In this document: piece by piece, positions 42,104 to 52,856 of the stretch
Layout: each line of letters starts with the position of its first letter
Position numbering within the stretch: position 1 is the stretch's first letter
DNA from: an uncultured Prevotellaceae bacterium
GTDB taxonomy: Bacteria > Bacteroidota > Bacteroidia > Bacteroidales > Bacteroidaceae
NCBI GenBank assembly: GCA_900316685.1
Contig: ONDS01000006.1
Location: forward strand, 1-64,000
DNA length: 64,000 bases
Direction: 5' to 3'
The notes under the pieces: generated by a model
What the model was told of the DNA's origin: nothing
The model's database searches: none
The model's input: only the letters and a program-made list of their open reading frames with translations
Translations under genes and position numbers: made by a program

Positions 42104-43843
42104 TTATTTCTTCGTATACACCTTAATCACTCGTGTCTTCTCGCCACCTTCTGACATTGCATCAACCGCGATACGGTCGATGGATGTCGGAGATGTGGCT
42201 TTCAGTGCTTCCATGCTCGACTCCACATCGTCGATATAAACCTTCGTGTCTATGTCACTGGTGTCAATCATGATGGCACGAGTAGTTTTGCCACTGGCAT
42301 CCCCGTTTTCTATCTCCACCGTCGTCTCCATGGTCTGCACATCAGGGTCGGTATTTTGTTTCTGTGAGGTGTCCTCACCCGACAGCATGAATGCTACAGG
42401 GATAGTGAAACTCACCTTCACGGTCTTACCCTTATGCTTGCCGGGCGTCCAGTTAGGCATCGAACTGATGACACGCAAAGCCTCCTTGTCCAAATGTTCT
42501 TCCACACTCTGCACGATGCTGGCGTCGCTCACCTCGCCGGTCTCATTCACGATGAATTTTACCAATACCCGTCCTTGTGCACCGGCCTCAAAGGCTTCTT
42601 TCGGATAACGGATGTTTTCCATCAGATACGTCATCAGCCCCGACATGCCTCCGACAAATTCAGGCATTTGGTCGCAAACATCTAGAACTGGTAGAGCATC
42701 CTCGGAGGGGGAAAATTCCCCGGTCGCTTGGTTACTCTTCTTCAATTTCACGATGACCACATTGCGAGAGTATCCCATCTGGCGGGCTTTATCGCCTTTC
42801 AAAACGGTCATGCTCTCGATGTCGCTCGATGGGATGCCACTGATGTCGGTCATCTGCTTGCCGTCGACAATGTAGAGGTAGTCGCCATCATCCTCTGTGA
42901 CAGTTCCTTGGACGGCAGTGGATAAGTCATTGGATTTACTCGAAAGAGGAACGGTTCCGTCTGGACCATCTTCCATCAGAAAGATGGTCTCGGTCTTGGC
43001 GTTTAGGGCTAAGGAAATGGCTATGATGGGCAATGCGAAGAGCACTTTCATACCACGCATCGCTGTCGATTGTTTTTTCAACATCATGATGATTCGTTTT
43101 TTGAGGGTACTGTGACTGATACCGTTGGCCACGCAGTACCTGACCGTGGACAACGACTTGGTTACTAACAATAGTTGATATTGACGCGCATTGATGCCTT
43201 GAGAGAGCGCCTCCTGGTCGGCTTCAAACTCGTGAATGGAACGCAGGTCGGAACGCAGCATCCATATCGCGGGATTGAACCACTGCAGGGGCGTGACGAG
43301 GTCGGTGAACAGCACATCCCACGAATGGTGTCGGTGGATGTGCCCACGCTCATGAGCGAGGATAGCGGCATCATGTGAGGCGTAATCACTACGGCTCAAT
43401 ACTATGTAACGCATCCAACTGAACGGCGAGTCAACGTGGTCGCTGACAGCGATGACGGTACCATCGTCCTGGGGATGCTTCTCGCTCTTCTTGATTAATC
43501 TGACTACTTGAACCATGGCATACAGCGAACGAAGGAGGGTGATTGCTGCACCGGCGATAAACAATGCCGACAAAGCCCATAACCACCAAGGTGAGCTGTC
43601 GCCTTCATCCACTAACTCCATTTGCAAACCGCCAATCTGTATGTCGGCCATGGGTTGTACGGCTACCTCTCGATGGATGGTAAGCACACACAACGGCAAC
43701 ACGAACGACAACAGTGCGGTCGCCAGCAACACAATACGGTTAAGCTTGTGCAGCGTCTCTTTCGATAGCAACAGTCGATAGAACATATAAAAAATGGCTA
43801 TCAGGCAGGCTACTTTGAGGTCGTAGATGAGGAATTCAAGCAT
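42104..43843 (-). CDS. M56 (BlaR1/MecR1-like) membrane peptidase with TonB C-terminal domain
   Basis: The 579-residue protein has four N-terminal TM helices with a gluzincin site HERGH (ILAHERGHIHRHH) and the downstream Glu region IHEFEADQEAL. The periplasmic part carries a TonB_C-like domain (about 400-485: MPEFVGGMSGLMTYL ... GRVLVKFIVNETGEV) and a final small domain. There is no penicillin-binding sensor domain. In Bacteroidota such proteins pair with BlaI repressors and are thought to cleave the repressor on an envelope signal. It lies 18 bases behind the BlaI gene. Confidence 0.87.
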   Translation of the reverse strand: MLEFLIYDLKVACLIAIFYMFYRLLLSKETLHKLNRIVLLATALLSFVLPLCVLTIHREVAVQPMADIQIGGLQMELVDEGDSSPWWLWALSALFIAGAAITLLRSLYAMVQVVRLIKKSEKHPQDDGTVIAVSDHVDSPFSWMRYIVLSRSDYASHDAAILAHERGHIHRHHSWDVLFTDLVTPLQWFNPAIWMLRSDLRSIHEFEADQEALSQGINARQYQLLLVTKSLSTVRYCVANGISHSTLKKRIIMMLKKQSTAMRGMKVLFALPIIAISLALNAKTETIFLMEDGPDGTVPLSSKSNDLSTAVQGTVTEDDGDYLYIVDGKQMTDISGIPSSDIESMTVLKGDKARQMGYSRNVVIVKLKKSNQATGEFSPSEDALPVLDVCDQMPEFVGGMSGLMTYLMENIRYPKEAFEAGAQGRVLVKFIVNETGEVSDASIVQSVEEHLDKEALRVISSMPNWTPGKHKGKTVKVSFTIPVAFMLSGEDTSQKQNTDPDVQTMETTVEIENGDASGKTTRAIMIDTSDIDTKVYIDDVESSMEALKATSPTSIDRIAVDAMSEGGEKTRVIKVYTKK

Positions 43844-43861
43844 AAAAGAAAAAATGAATGG

Positions 43862-44230
43862 TTATTTTTGGGCATTCGCCTGCTCTATCTCGTCGATGAG
43901 CTGGCGAAGCTCCTCTACCGATATCTTCTCTTCCTTCACAAAGGCCGATACGGCATTCATGTAGGAATTGTTGAAATAGCTGGAGATGACATGGGCGATG
44001 CTGCGCTCACCATATTCCTTCTCGCTCACGAGGGGGAAATACTGGTAGGTGTTGCCATACTGCCGATGACCCAGAAAACCGTTTTTCTCCAACAACCTCA
44101 CCATCGTGGAAAGGGTGTTGAAGTGGGGCTTCGGCTCGTCGTAATGGTCAAGCAACTCCCTCACAAACATGGCTCCATGTTTCCAGTACAGGTCCATGAT
44201 CTCTTTTTCCTTATTAGTCAGTTTCTTCAT
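43862..44230 (-). CDS. BlaI/MecI-family transcriptional repressor
   Basis: The 122-residue winged-helix repressor starts MKKLTNKEKEIMDLYWKHGA, the family N-terminus; the longer frame needs a TTG. FNTLSTMVRLLEKNGFLGHR is the recognition-helix region. The N-terminal half binds DNA and the C-terminal half dimerises. It forms a two-gene unit with the M56 peptidase and is likely autoregulated through the dyad at 44349-44365. Confidence 0.9.
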   Translation of the reverse strand: MKKLTNKEKEIMDLYWKHGAMFVRELLDHYDEPKPHFNTLSTMVRLLEKNGFLGHRQYGNTYQYFPLVSEKEYGERSIAHVISSYFNNSYMNAVSAFVKEEKISVEELRQLIDEIEQANAQK

Positions 44231-44320
44231 AATTTGTCTGTTCCTTATAATAGTTGACAACTCATTAACTTATAAACTTAACAACTCATTAATTTCATCA
44301 TTGCGCGTCATATCGAGTGC

Positions 44321-44351
44321 AAATATAACTAAAAGAATATATGTATGCAAC
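44321..44351 (-). promoter_or_regulatory. Promoter of the BlaI-M56 operon
   Basis: On the minus strand GTTG (44351-44348), a 19-base spacer and TATATTTG (44328-44321) fit the phylum consensus. The leader would be about 85 bases. Confidence 0.65.
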
Positions 44352-44365
44352 TAAATGTTTTAGTT
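44349..44365. promoter_or_regulatory. Probable BlaI operator dyad
   Basis: AACTAAATGTTTTAGTT is a perfect dyad (AACTAAA/TTTAGTT around TGT). It overlaps the -33 box of the operon's promoter. A second half-site AACTAAAAG lies at 44328-44336 by the -7 box. This is a suitable place for autorepression. The rest of the 44231-44591 gap is AT-rich with no gene. Confidence 0.6.
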
Positions 44366-44591
44366 ATTAAATAAAATTAAGTAGTTTATATATTTATTAA
44401 CAGTTTGAAACGGTGTATCTAATTTCCAAAAATCAGGTGAATCAGTTTAATCTTGTATTATCAGTGTCCCTTATGCCCTTTCAGTGGTGTCTCCAAGGTA
44501 ATAATTAAAAAAAAACCGATAAAATCCAAACAAATAATTCTCCGAAAATCGATAAAATCCAAGGAAAAAAAAATCTGAAAGTGAAGAAGGC

Positions 44592-45569
44592 TCACTCTCC
44601 TAAATTCTCCTCAATAAATGCCTTCACCCTATCGGCATATTCTTCAGGATAGTCGCGGTAGGCTTCATGGTGGGCGCTCTTCGGCACTATCCACAGCGTC
44701 TTGGGGTCATGTTTGGCTTCATATAGCGGATGCACCATCCATGAGGGAACAAATGTGTCATTGTCGCTGTGGATGAACAGCATGGGCTTCTGGCAGTGGC
44801 GCACCATGTCCACACTGTTGGCCTCGCCGAAACTCCAGCCATTCAACAACTTACACAATCCGCTGGACGTATACATCAACGGTATCTCGGGCATACCGAA
44901 CTGCTCTTTCAGCTCATAGGAAAACTCATCCCACACACTGGTATAACCGCTGTCTTCGATGTAGGCTTTCACATACTCCATGTCTTCCTTACCGGAGAGA
45001 TTCATCGCCGTGGCTCCACCCATAGAGGTGCCGTGGACGATGATCTCGGCATCCAAGCTGTCGCGGAACAGCTCGTTGCACAGCGGCAACCACTCCAACA
45101 TGTCGTCGGCGTCTTTCCAACCCATCTGTATCATCTTGCCCTCACTCTGACCATGGGCATGCAGGTCGGGCACGAAAATATTGTATCCCAACGTCTCTCG
45201 GAAAAGGTAACCGATATAAAGATAATAGACTGCACTGCACGTGTAACCGTGTATCACAAAGGCGGTCCGGCGGGTGGGCTTCTCGGCGGGGGCAAACAGC
45301 GCATGAAGACGTCGACCGTCCTGGGTGGTCATAAACGTGTCGCGTATCACATGCGAACGACGTAGGCTGTCGGCCCACACCTTGATATGGGGATACTCTG
45401 CACCTAATCGTTGCTCGGCCAGCAAGCTGTCCCTACCGCTCGAATCGCCCAGGGAGAAATGGAGCATATAACCGCTGCCACCCATAATGGCAAGGAGCAC
45501 CACAACAATCAGTGTGGTGCCCAATACCTTTATGAACTTTCTAAGTTTCCGTTTCGTCCTGTGTCGCAT
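44592..45569 (-). CDS. Membrane-anchored alpha/beta hydrolase
   Basis: The 325-residue protein has an N-terminal TM helix (about 14-36) and a serine hydrolase fold with nucleophile in HGTSMGGAT, acid in SDNDTFVP and His in KSAHHEAY. It resembles the YqkD/BEM46-like group of membrane hydrolases. The ATG at 45569 is used; the longer frame starts with TTG. The substrate is unknown. Confidence 0.85.
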   Translation of the reverse strand: MRHRTKRKLRKFIKVLGTTLIVVVLLAIMGGSGYMLHFSLGDSSGRDSLLAEQRLGAEYPHIKVWADSLRRSHVIRDTFMTTQDGRRLHALFAPAEKPTRRTAFVIHGYTCSAVYYLYIGYLFRETLGYNIFVPDLHAHGQSEGKMIQMGWKDADDMLEWLPLCNELFRDSLDAEIIVHGTSMGGATAMNLSGKEDMEYVKAYIEDSGYTSVWDEFSYELKEQFGMPEIPLMYTSSGLCKLLNGWSFGEANSVDMVRHCQKPMLFIHSDNDTFVPSWMVHPLYEAKHDPKTLWIVPKSAHHEAYRDYPEEYADRVKAFIEENLGE

Positions 45570-45624
45570 GAATCCGAATGCTTTAGCCGTTTGGATTTCC
45601 CCGTCCAATTCTCCCTCCTTCGCT

Positions 45625-45662
45625 TTCCCCCTCCTTGGGAGGGGGGCAGGGGGAGGCTCCCT
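45625..45662. repeat. CCCCCTCC...GGAGGGG repeat element between valS and hydrolase genes
   Basis: CCCCCTCCTTGGGAGGGGGG forms a stem and is followed by GCAGGGGGAGGCTCC. It matches the dispersed family at 9930, 42069, 47058 and 63180. It lies just past the valS stop codon and could act as a 3'-end hairpin. Confidence 0.7.
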
Positions 45663-45663
45663 C

Positions 45664-48399
<2,736 letters not shown>

Positions 48400-48459
48400 T
48401 GTATATTATTTCTATGTTTTTTTATTCTTGTAATATAATATTTCTATAATTTTTTATTC

Positions 48460-48750
48460 CTGTAAAATGCTAAAGCAAGTAAAAATGCTAAAGCGAGCTA
48501 ACTTCATCCCCTCCTTTTCCAAAGCGAGCTAACTTCATCCCCTCCTTTTCCAAAGCGAGCTAACCTTATCCCCTCCTTTTCCAAAGCGAGCTAACTTCAT
48601 CCCCTCCTTTTCCAAAGCGAGCTAACCTTATCCCCTCCTTTTCCAAAGGAGGGGCAGGGGTGGTTTGTTAAAAAATGTCCCTACCGCTTTTCTATCTCCC
48701 TCCCTTCGGGAGGGCTGGGGTGGGTGTCAGGGGTGGGTATTCAATTTTGG
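48460..48750. repeat. 31-bp tandem array and hairpin repeats upstream of valS
   Basis: CCCCTCCTTTTCCAAAGCGA followed by GCTAACTTCAT repeats with a 31-base period about five times (48509-48660). Then come two full hairpin elements (CCCCTCC...GGAGGGGCAGGGG and CCTCCCTTCGGGAGGG). The array uses the same core as those at 2787 and 55695 but another spacer. The remaining gap to 48912 is AT-rich. Confidence 0.85.
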
Positions 48751-48857
48751 CTACAAAATTACTGCTTTTCCGCGAATTATTCAAATAACCACCTAATTAT
48801 TAAACTGCAAAGAGCATAATTCGGAAACAAATCCTCTCGATTCTCACCAAAAAGCAT

Positions 48858-48865
48858 TACCTTTG
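48858..48865 (+). promoter_or_regulatory. -7 box TACCTTTG of the aminopeptidase gene
   Basis: TACCTTTG matches the consensus and lies 47 bases before the ATG. No clear -33 element is found. Confidence 0.5.
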
Positions 48866-48912
48866 TCAATCAATAATGAAAAACTCTAACCAATCAACAA
48901 ATATTTCAACCT

Positions 48913-50208
48913 ATGATCAACAGACTCCTCCATTTCCTCGACGCCTCGCCCGTCAATTTCCTCGCCGTAAAGAACATCAAGGATGAACTGCTCAAGGCTG
49001 GCTATCGACAGCTCGACCCGCGTCTGCCACTCGGAAAGATAGAAAAAGACGACAAATTCTTCGTCACCAAAAACGACTCGTCTATCTATGCCTTCCACAT
49101 TGGACGAAAAACCTTGGCCGACGCTGGGTTCCACATGATATGTGCACATTGCGATTCACCCACCTTCCGCATCAAACCCAATGCGGAGATGCTCTGCGAG
49201 GGGGGTATCGTAAAACTCAACACCGAGGTCTATGGCGGACCCATCATGTCTACATGGTTCGACCGCCCCCTCACCATCGCGGGACGGGTCATACTGCGTA
49301 CCGACAACCCCTTGGAACCGCAAACGTTGCTCATACATGTGCAACGACCGCTGTTGCAAATCTCCAACCTCGCCATACATTTCAACCGACAGGTGAATGA
49401 TGGGGTGAAACTGAGCCGTCAGAAGGACATGCTGCCCATCCTGGGTATCATCAACAACCAACTCGAAGCGGGCAACCTGCTCATCAATGTCATCATCGAT
49501 GAACTGAACAAACAACAAAAGGTAAGACGGGAGGATATTCTCGATTTCGACCTCTATCTGGCGGATGCTACACCGGCGTGCACGTTCGGTGTCCACGATG
49601 AGTTCATCTCCTCCGGACGACTCGACGACCTCTCCATGTGCTATGCTGGTGTCGAGGCGTTACTGGCGACAAAACAGTCCGATACGACCAAGGTGTTGGC
49701 CATCTTCGACAATGAGGAGACGGGCTCGCAAACCAAACAGGGGGCGGCAAGTCCCTTCCTCGCCTCTGTGATCAAGCGAATCGCCTTGGCGCAGAGCGGC
49801 ACCGAGGAGGCGTTCTTCCAGGCCGTGGAGAGGGCGTTCATGGTGTCGGCGGACAATGCACATGCCTGGCATCCCAACTACAGTGAGAAATACGACCCAA
49901 CCAACCATCCCGTACTCGCGGGCGGACCGGTCATCAAGTTCAATGCGGCACAGAAATATGCGTCGGATGCGGCATCGGCGGCGGTGTTCGCCGAGATATG
50001 CCGTAAGGCGGGGGTGCCATGCCAACGCTTTGTCAATCATAGCGATGTGGCGGGGGGAAGCACGCTGGGCAATATCCTCGCGTCGTCCATTCCTCTGCGC
50101 GGTGTCGACATGGGCAACGCCATTCTCGCCATGCACAGCTGCAGGGAGACGGGAAGCGTCGACGACCACCTCTACTGTGTCAAGGCTTTTTCTCAGTTCT
50201 TCTCCTAA
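48913..50208 (+). CDS. M18-family aminopeptidase
   Basis: The 431-residue cytoplasmic metallopeptidase resembles aspartyl aminopeptidases. The metal-binding and catalytic motifs are HCDSP, FDNEETGSQTKQGA and HPNYSEKYDP, and the last ligand is in AMHSCRE near the C-terminus. The length is normal. The final 29 bases overlap, tail to tail, the end of the LOG-family gene on the other strand. Confidence 0.93.
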   Translation: MINRLLHFLDASPVNFLAVKNIKDELLKAGYRQLDPRLPLGKIEKDDKFFVTKNDSSIYAFHIGRKTLADAGFHMICAHCDSPTFRIKPNAEMLCEGGIVKLNTEVYGGPIMSTWFDRPLTIAGRVILRTDNPLEPQTLLIHVQRPLLQISNLAIHFNRQVNDGVKLSRQKDMLPILGIINNQLEAGNLLINVIIDELNKQQKVRREDILDFDLYLADATPACTFGVHDEFISSGRLDDLSMCYAGVEALLATKQSDTTKVLAIFDNEETGSQTKQGAASPFLASVIKRIALAQSGTEEAFFQAVERAFMVSADNAHAWHPNYSEKYDPTNHPVLAGGPVIKFNAAQKYASDAASAAVFAEICRKAGVPCQRFVNHSDVAGGSTLGNILASSIPLRGVDMGNAILAMHSCRETGSVDDHLYCVKAFSQFFS

Positions 50209-51145
50209 ACGACCAGAGTGACTCGATGATGGCTTCGCGATCGTCGGTCAGCGTAAGCAGCAGGTTCTTGTACTTGCCGCGGGCCATCATATCCTGCAAA
50301 AAAGGATAGATGGGCACTTCGCGCATCCAGAAATCGGTGCCTAAAAACACCATCGGACTGGCGAAGCCAAACGAGAGATAATGGTTCTGCACGGCATCCT
50401 GGAAGATTTCTTGCAGGGTGCCGGCACTTCCGGGGGTGTAGATGATACCGCCGAAGGCCAGGGTCAGGATGCTGTCCTCACGCACACTGTTCAGGAAAAA
50501 CTTGGCGATGTGGGTGGCGAAGGGGGTGCTGGGCTCATGACCGTACAGCCAGGTGGGGATGCCCAAACTGTGGTAACGCTCCTGAGGGTAATGGGCCATC
50601 ACCCGGAAGGCGGTAGAGAGCCAACCGTCATCCTGAAAGCAGGGGGCCACGGCAAGCATGTCGATGGCGTTGTCGGTTTCCTCCTGACTGCGACCGGCCA
50701 TCCACGCTCCTAAGTGTGTGGCTTCCATGGCTCCGGGACCTCCGCCGCTGAGCATATAAAAACCTTGTTCGGTCAACGAACGGCTGATATATACTATCTC
50801 ACGGTACATCGCATCGGTGCGCCGAAGAGCATGGCCGCCCATGATGCCTATACAGCGCATGGGGTCGTGTGTCTCGAAAAAACGGCGCAGGGCTTGATGC
50901 ATGCCGTAATCATGGAAGGTTCGGGCCAACGACTCGTCCCTGCTCTGGGCTTGCTTACCGGTAGCAAGGTAATGTTGGTACACCCGTGTATCAAGACAAT
51001 GGGCGAAACTGTCGGCATCCTCAGGGTCGAATCCCTCGTAGAGGTCGCCGGCGCTGTACAATGTTTTACGTGTCACGTCGAAAGGAACGGATTCCAGATA
51101 TTTCGCCGTTCCTTCCATGTTGTCGAAATTCCTGTCTTTTATCAT
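50180..51145 (-). CDS. LOG-family (lysine decarboxylase-like) nucleotide phosphoribohydrolase
   Basis: The 321-residue protein carries the LOG motifs SGGGPGAMEA and PGSAGTLQE (usually PGGxGTxxE). LOG proteins cleave nucleoside monophosphates to base and ribose 5-phosphate. It has an N-terminal extension of about 100 residues compared with small LOG proteins, nearer to PpnN-like forms. It is convergent with the M18 gene. It lies downstream of the aryl-polyene locus on the same strand but is unlikely to belong to it. Confidence 0.85.
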   Translation of the reverse strand: MIKDRNFDNMEGTAKYLESVPFDVTRKTLYSAGDLYEGFDPEDADSFAHCLDTRVYQHYLATGKQAQSRDESLARTFHDYGMHQALRRFFETHDPMRCIGIMGGHALRRTDAMYREIVYISRSLTEQGFYMLSGGGPGAMEATHLGAWMAGRSQEETDNAIDMLAVAPCFQDDGWLSTAFRVMAHYPQERYHSLGIPTWLYGHEPSTPFATHIAKFFLNSVREDSILTLAFGGIIYTPGSAGTLQEIFQDAVQNHYLSFGFASPMVFLGTDFWMREVPIYPFLQDMMARGKYKNLLLTLTDDREAIIESLWSFRRRTEKKP

Positions 51146-51259
51146 GGTTTAGGGTTGATGGTTTAGGGTTTAGGGTTGAAGGTTTAGGGTTACCTCTCAT
51201 TCGTCATTCTTAATTCTTCATTCATACATCGCCGTAGGCGACAATTCAAAATTCAAAAC
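51146..51259. repeat. GGTTTAGGGTT tract and palindromic repeat
   Basis: GGTTTAGGGTTGATGGTTTA units (51146-51190) are followed by the palindrome TCGCCGTAGGCGA (51229-51241) and CAAAATTCAAAACTC units. It separates the LOG gene from the aryl-polyene cluster. Confidence 0.75.
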
Positions 51260-52588
51260 TCAACATTCAAAATTCTTATACTTTTTCCTGTCGAGCTTGC
51301 CATTGAAGGTCCTCTTTATTTCATCTACGCGTTCATACTGCATGGGTACCTTATAGCGTTCCAACTTGCTGGCGATGAACAAAGCGAGGTCGCGACGGGC
51401 TATCTCTTCTCCGTTACTCGTGGAATAGAGCAACTTCACTGCGTTGCCGGTGATGGGCGAGGGAACGGCTATGCAGATGCAGTCCTTGATGCTGGGATGT
51501 CCCTGCGCCACATCTTCCACCTCGGAGGGAGAGACCTTGAAACCGCCTACATTGATGACGTCGTCGTCCCTGCCCAATAGGTGCAACATGCCTTGGCTGT
51601 CTATCTCGCCATTGTCGGCGGTATATACCACTCCGTCGCGCAGCACCGCCTGGGTCATCGCCTCATCGTCGGCATAACCGCTCATCAATGTCTTCCCGCT
51701 GCATGCCACATGCCCGCTCTCGGTGATGAACACACTGGAGTGCTTCATCGGTCGGCCCAAGCAACCTGCCGTACATTGACCGTCGTTGAAATTATAGGTA
51801 CAGATGATGCCGGTCTCCGTTGAGGCATAGGTGTTGAACAACCGGCTCTTCGGCAAGACTTGGCAAAGGGCTTCCATGTCGGAGCGCGACATGGGGGCGG
51901 CTCCCGTCTCTATGAAGTCTATCTTGTCGGCATATCCGCCCAGTTGTTTCCTGGCCAGTTGCAACAGGATACGGGCACTGCTGGGAACAAGGAAGGTGCC
52001 CATCTTCTCGCAGGGATAATCGAGGGCATGGAAAAAGGCGTTGAGGTCTTTCATGCTCTCCAGCAGGTAGAGGGTGCCGCCGGTCATCATCACGGGATAG
52101 ATCTTCGACAGGCTGCCGATATGGTTCAGCGGACCGTTGATGATGAACACATGGTCGAGGGTGTAACCATGGGCTTCGATCAGGTTCTCGCCGTCGGCCA
52201 GGATGGTGTCATGGCTGATCATCACTCCTTTCGAACGACCGGTGGTGCCGGTGGTGAACAGGATGTCGGCAATGTCGGAGGGGGGCGTGAAATGGGCGTA
52301 GCGCTTCTCTATCTCTTCTTTCTTGCTCTCTGGGGTGTCGCGCTCCAAGGGCAGGGCCACGGCGCCTATGCGGTGGAGGGCGAAATAGGTGTAGAGAAAC
52401 TCCGGCGATTGGCTGTTGCGGAAACATACCACTTGACCAGCGCCCACACCGTCGCCACGCAACTGTGCCGCGTATCTGTCCACCTGCCCGTCCAACTCCT
52501 CATAGCTCACCGCATGGTCTTGGTACACCACGGCGGTCTTGCGGGGATGGGTTCTCGCATGCTCCTTGAGATAGTCCTCTAATTGCAT
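51260..52588 (-). CDS. AMP-dependent acyl/aryl-acid ligase of the aryl-polyene-type cluster
   Basis: The 442-residue adenylating enzyme has the P-loop FTTGTTGRSKG (about 111-121), the A5-type region NTYASTETG and the C-terminal LLGRDDDVINVGGFKVSPSE hinge with catalytic Lys near the end (FNGKLDRKKYKN). In aryl-polyene clusters such ligases load the aromatic or acyl starter onto an ACP. The ACP gene lies 37 bases upstream. It is shorter than typical acyl-CoA synthetases (about 500-550), as is usual for this group. Confidence 0.85.
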   Translation of the reverse strand: MQLEDYLKEHARTHPRKTAVVYQDHAVSYEELDGQVDRYAAQLRGDGVGAGQVVCFRNSQSPEFLYTYFALHRIGAVALPLERDTPESKKEEIEKRYAHFTPPSDIADILFTTGTTGRSKGVMISHDTILADGENLIEAHGYTLDHVFIINGPLNHIGSLSKIYPVMMTGGTLYLLESMKDLNAFFHALDYPCEKMGTFLVPSSARILLQLARKQLGGYADKIDFIETGAAPMSRSDMEALCQVLPKSRLFNTYASTETGIICTYNFNDGQCTAGCLGRPMKHSSVFITESGHVACSGKTLMSGYADDEAMTQAVLRDGVVYTADNGEIDSQGMLHLLGRDDDVINVGGFKVSPSEVEDVAQGHPSIKDCICIAVPSPITGNAVKLLYSTSNGEEIARRDLALFIASKLERYKVPMQYERVDEIKRTFNGKLDRKKYKNFEC

Positions 52589-52625
52589 ATGCCTTCTTTT
52601 CTTGGGTTGTCGGTTGATGCCCTAT

Positions 52626-52856
52626 TTATCTGTCGCGCTCGGCTATCTTCTTCTGCACCATAGCCACGATACTGTCTATGTTGCGGAGGTTCTTAGGAGT
52701 GGCGTCGCTGGCCTCCAATTCGATGTCGTATTCCGCCGACAGCGCCATGAGGATGTGGGTCACACCCAGCGAGTCCAACTCGCTGAACAGGAAATCGCTA
52801 TCCACATCGACAAGCGGGAGGGCATCCTCCAACAATGTCTTGATTCTTTCTTTCAT
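52626..52856 (-). CDS. Acyl carrier protein
   Basis: The 76-residue protein has the phosphopantetheine site SELDSLGVT, with Ser29 as the attachment residue. It overlaps the exporter gene by four bases and precedes the ligase, so it is probably the starter-loading carrier. Confidence 0.87.
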   Translation of the reverse strand: MKERIKTLLEDALPLVDVDSDFLFSELDSLGVTHILMALSAEYDIELEASDATPKNLRNIDSIVAMVQKKIAERDR

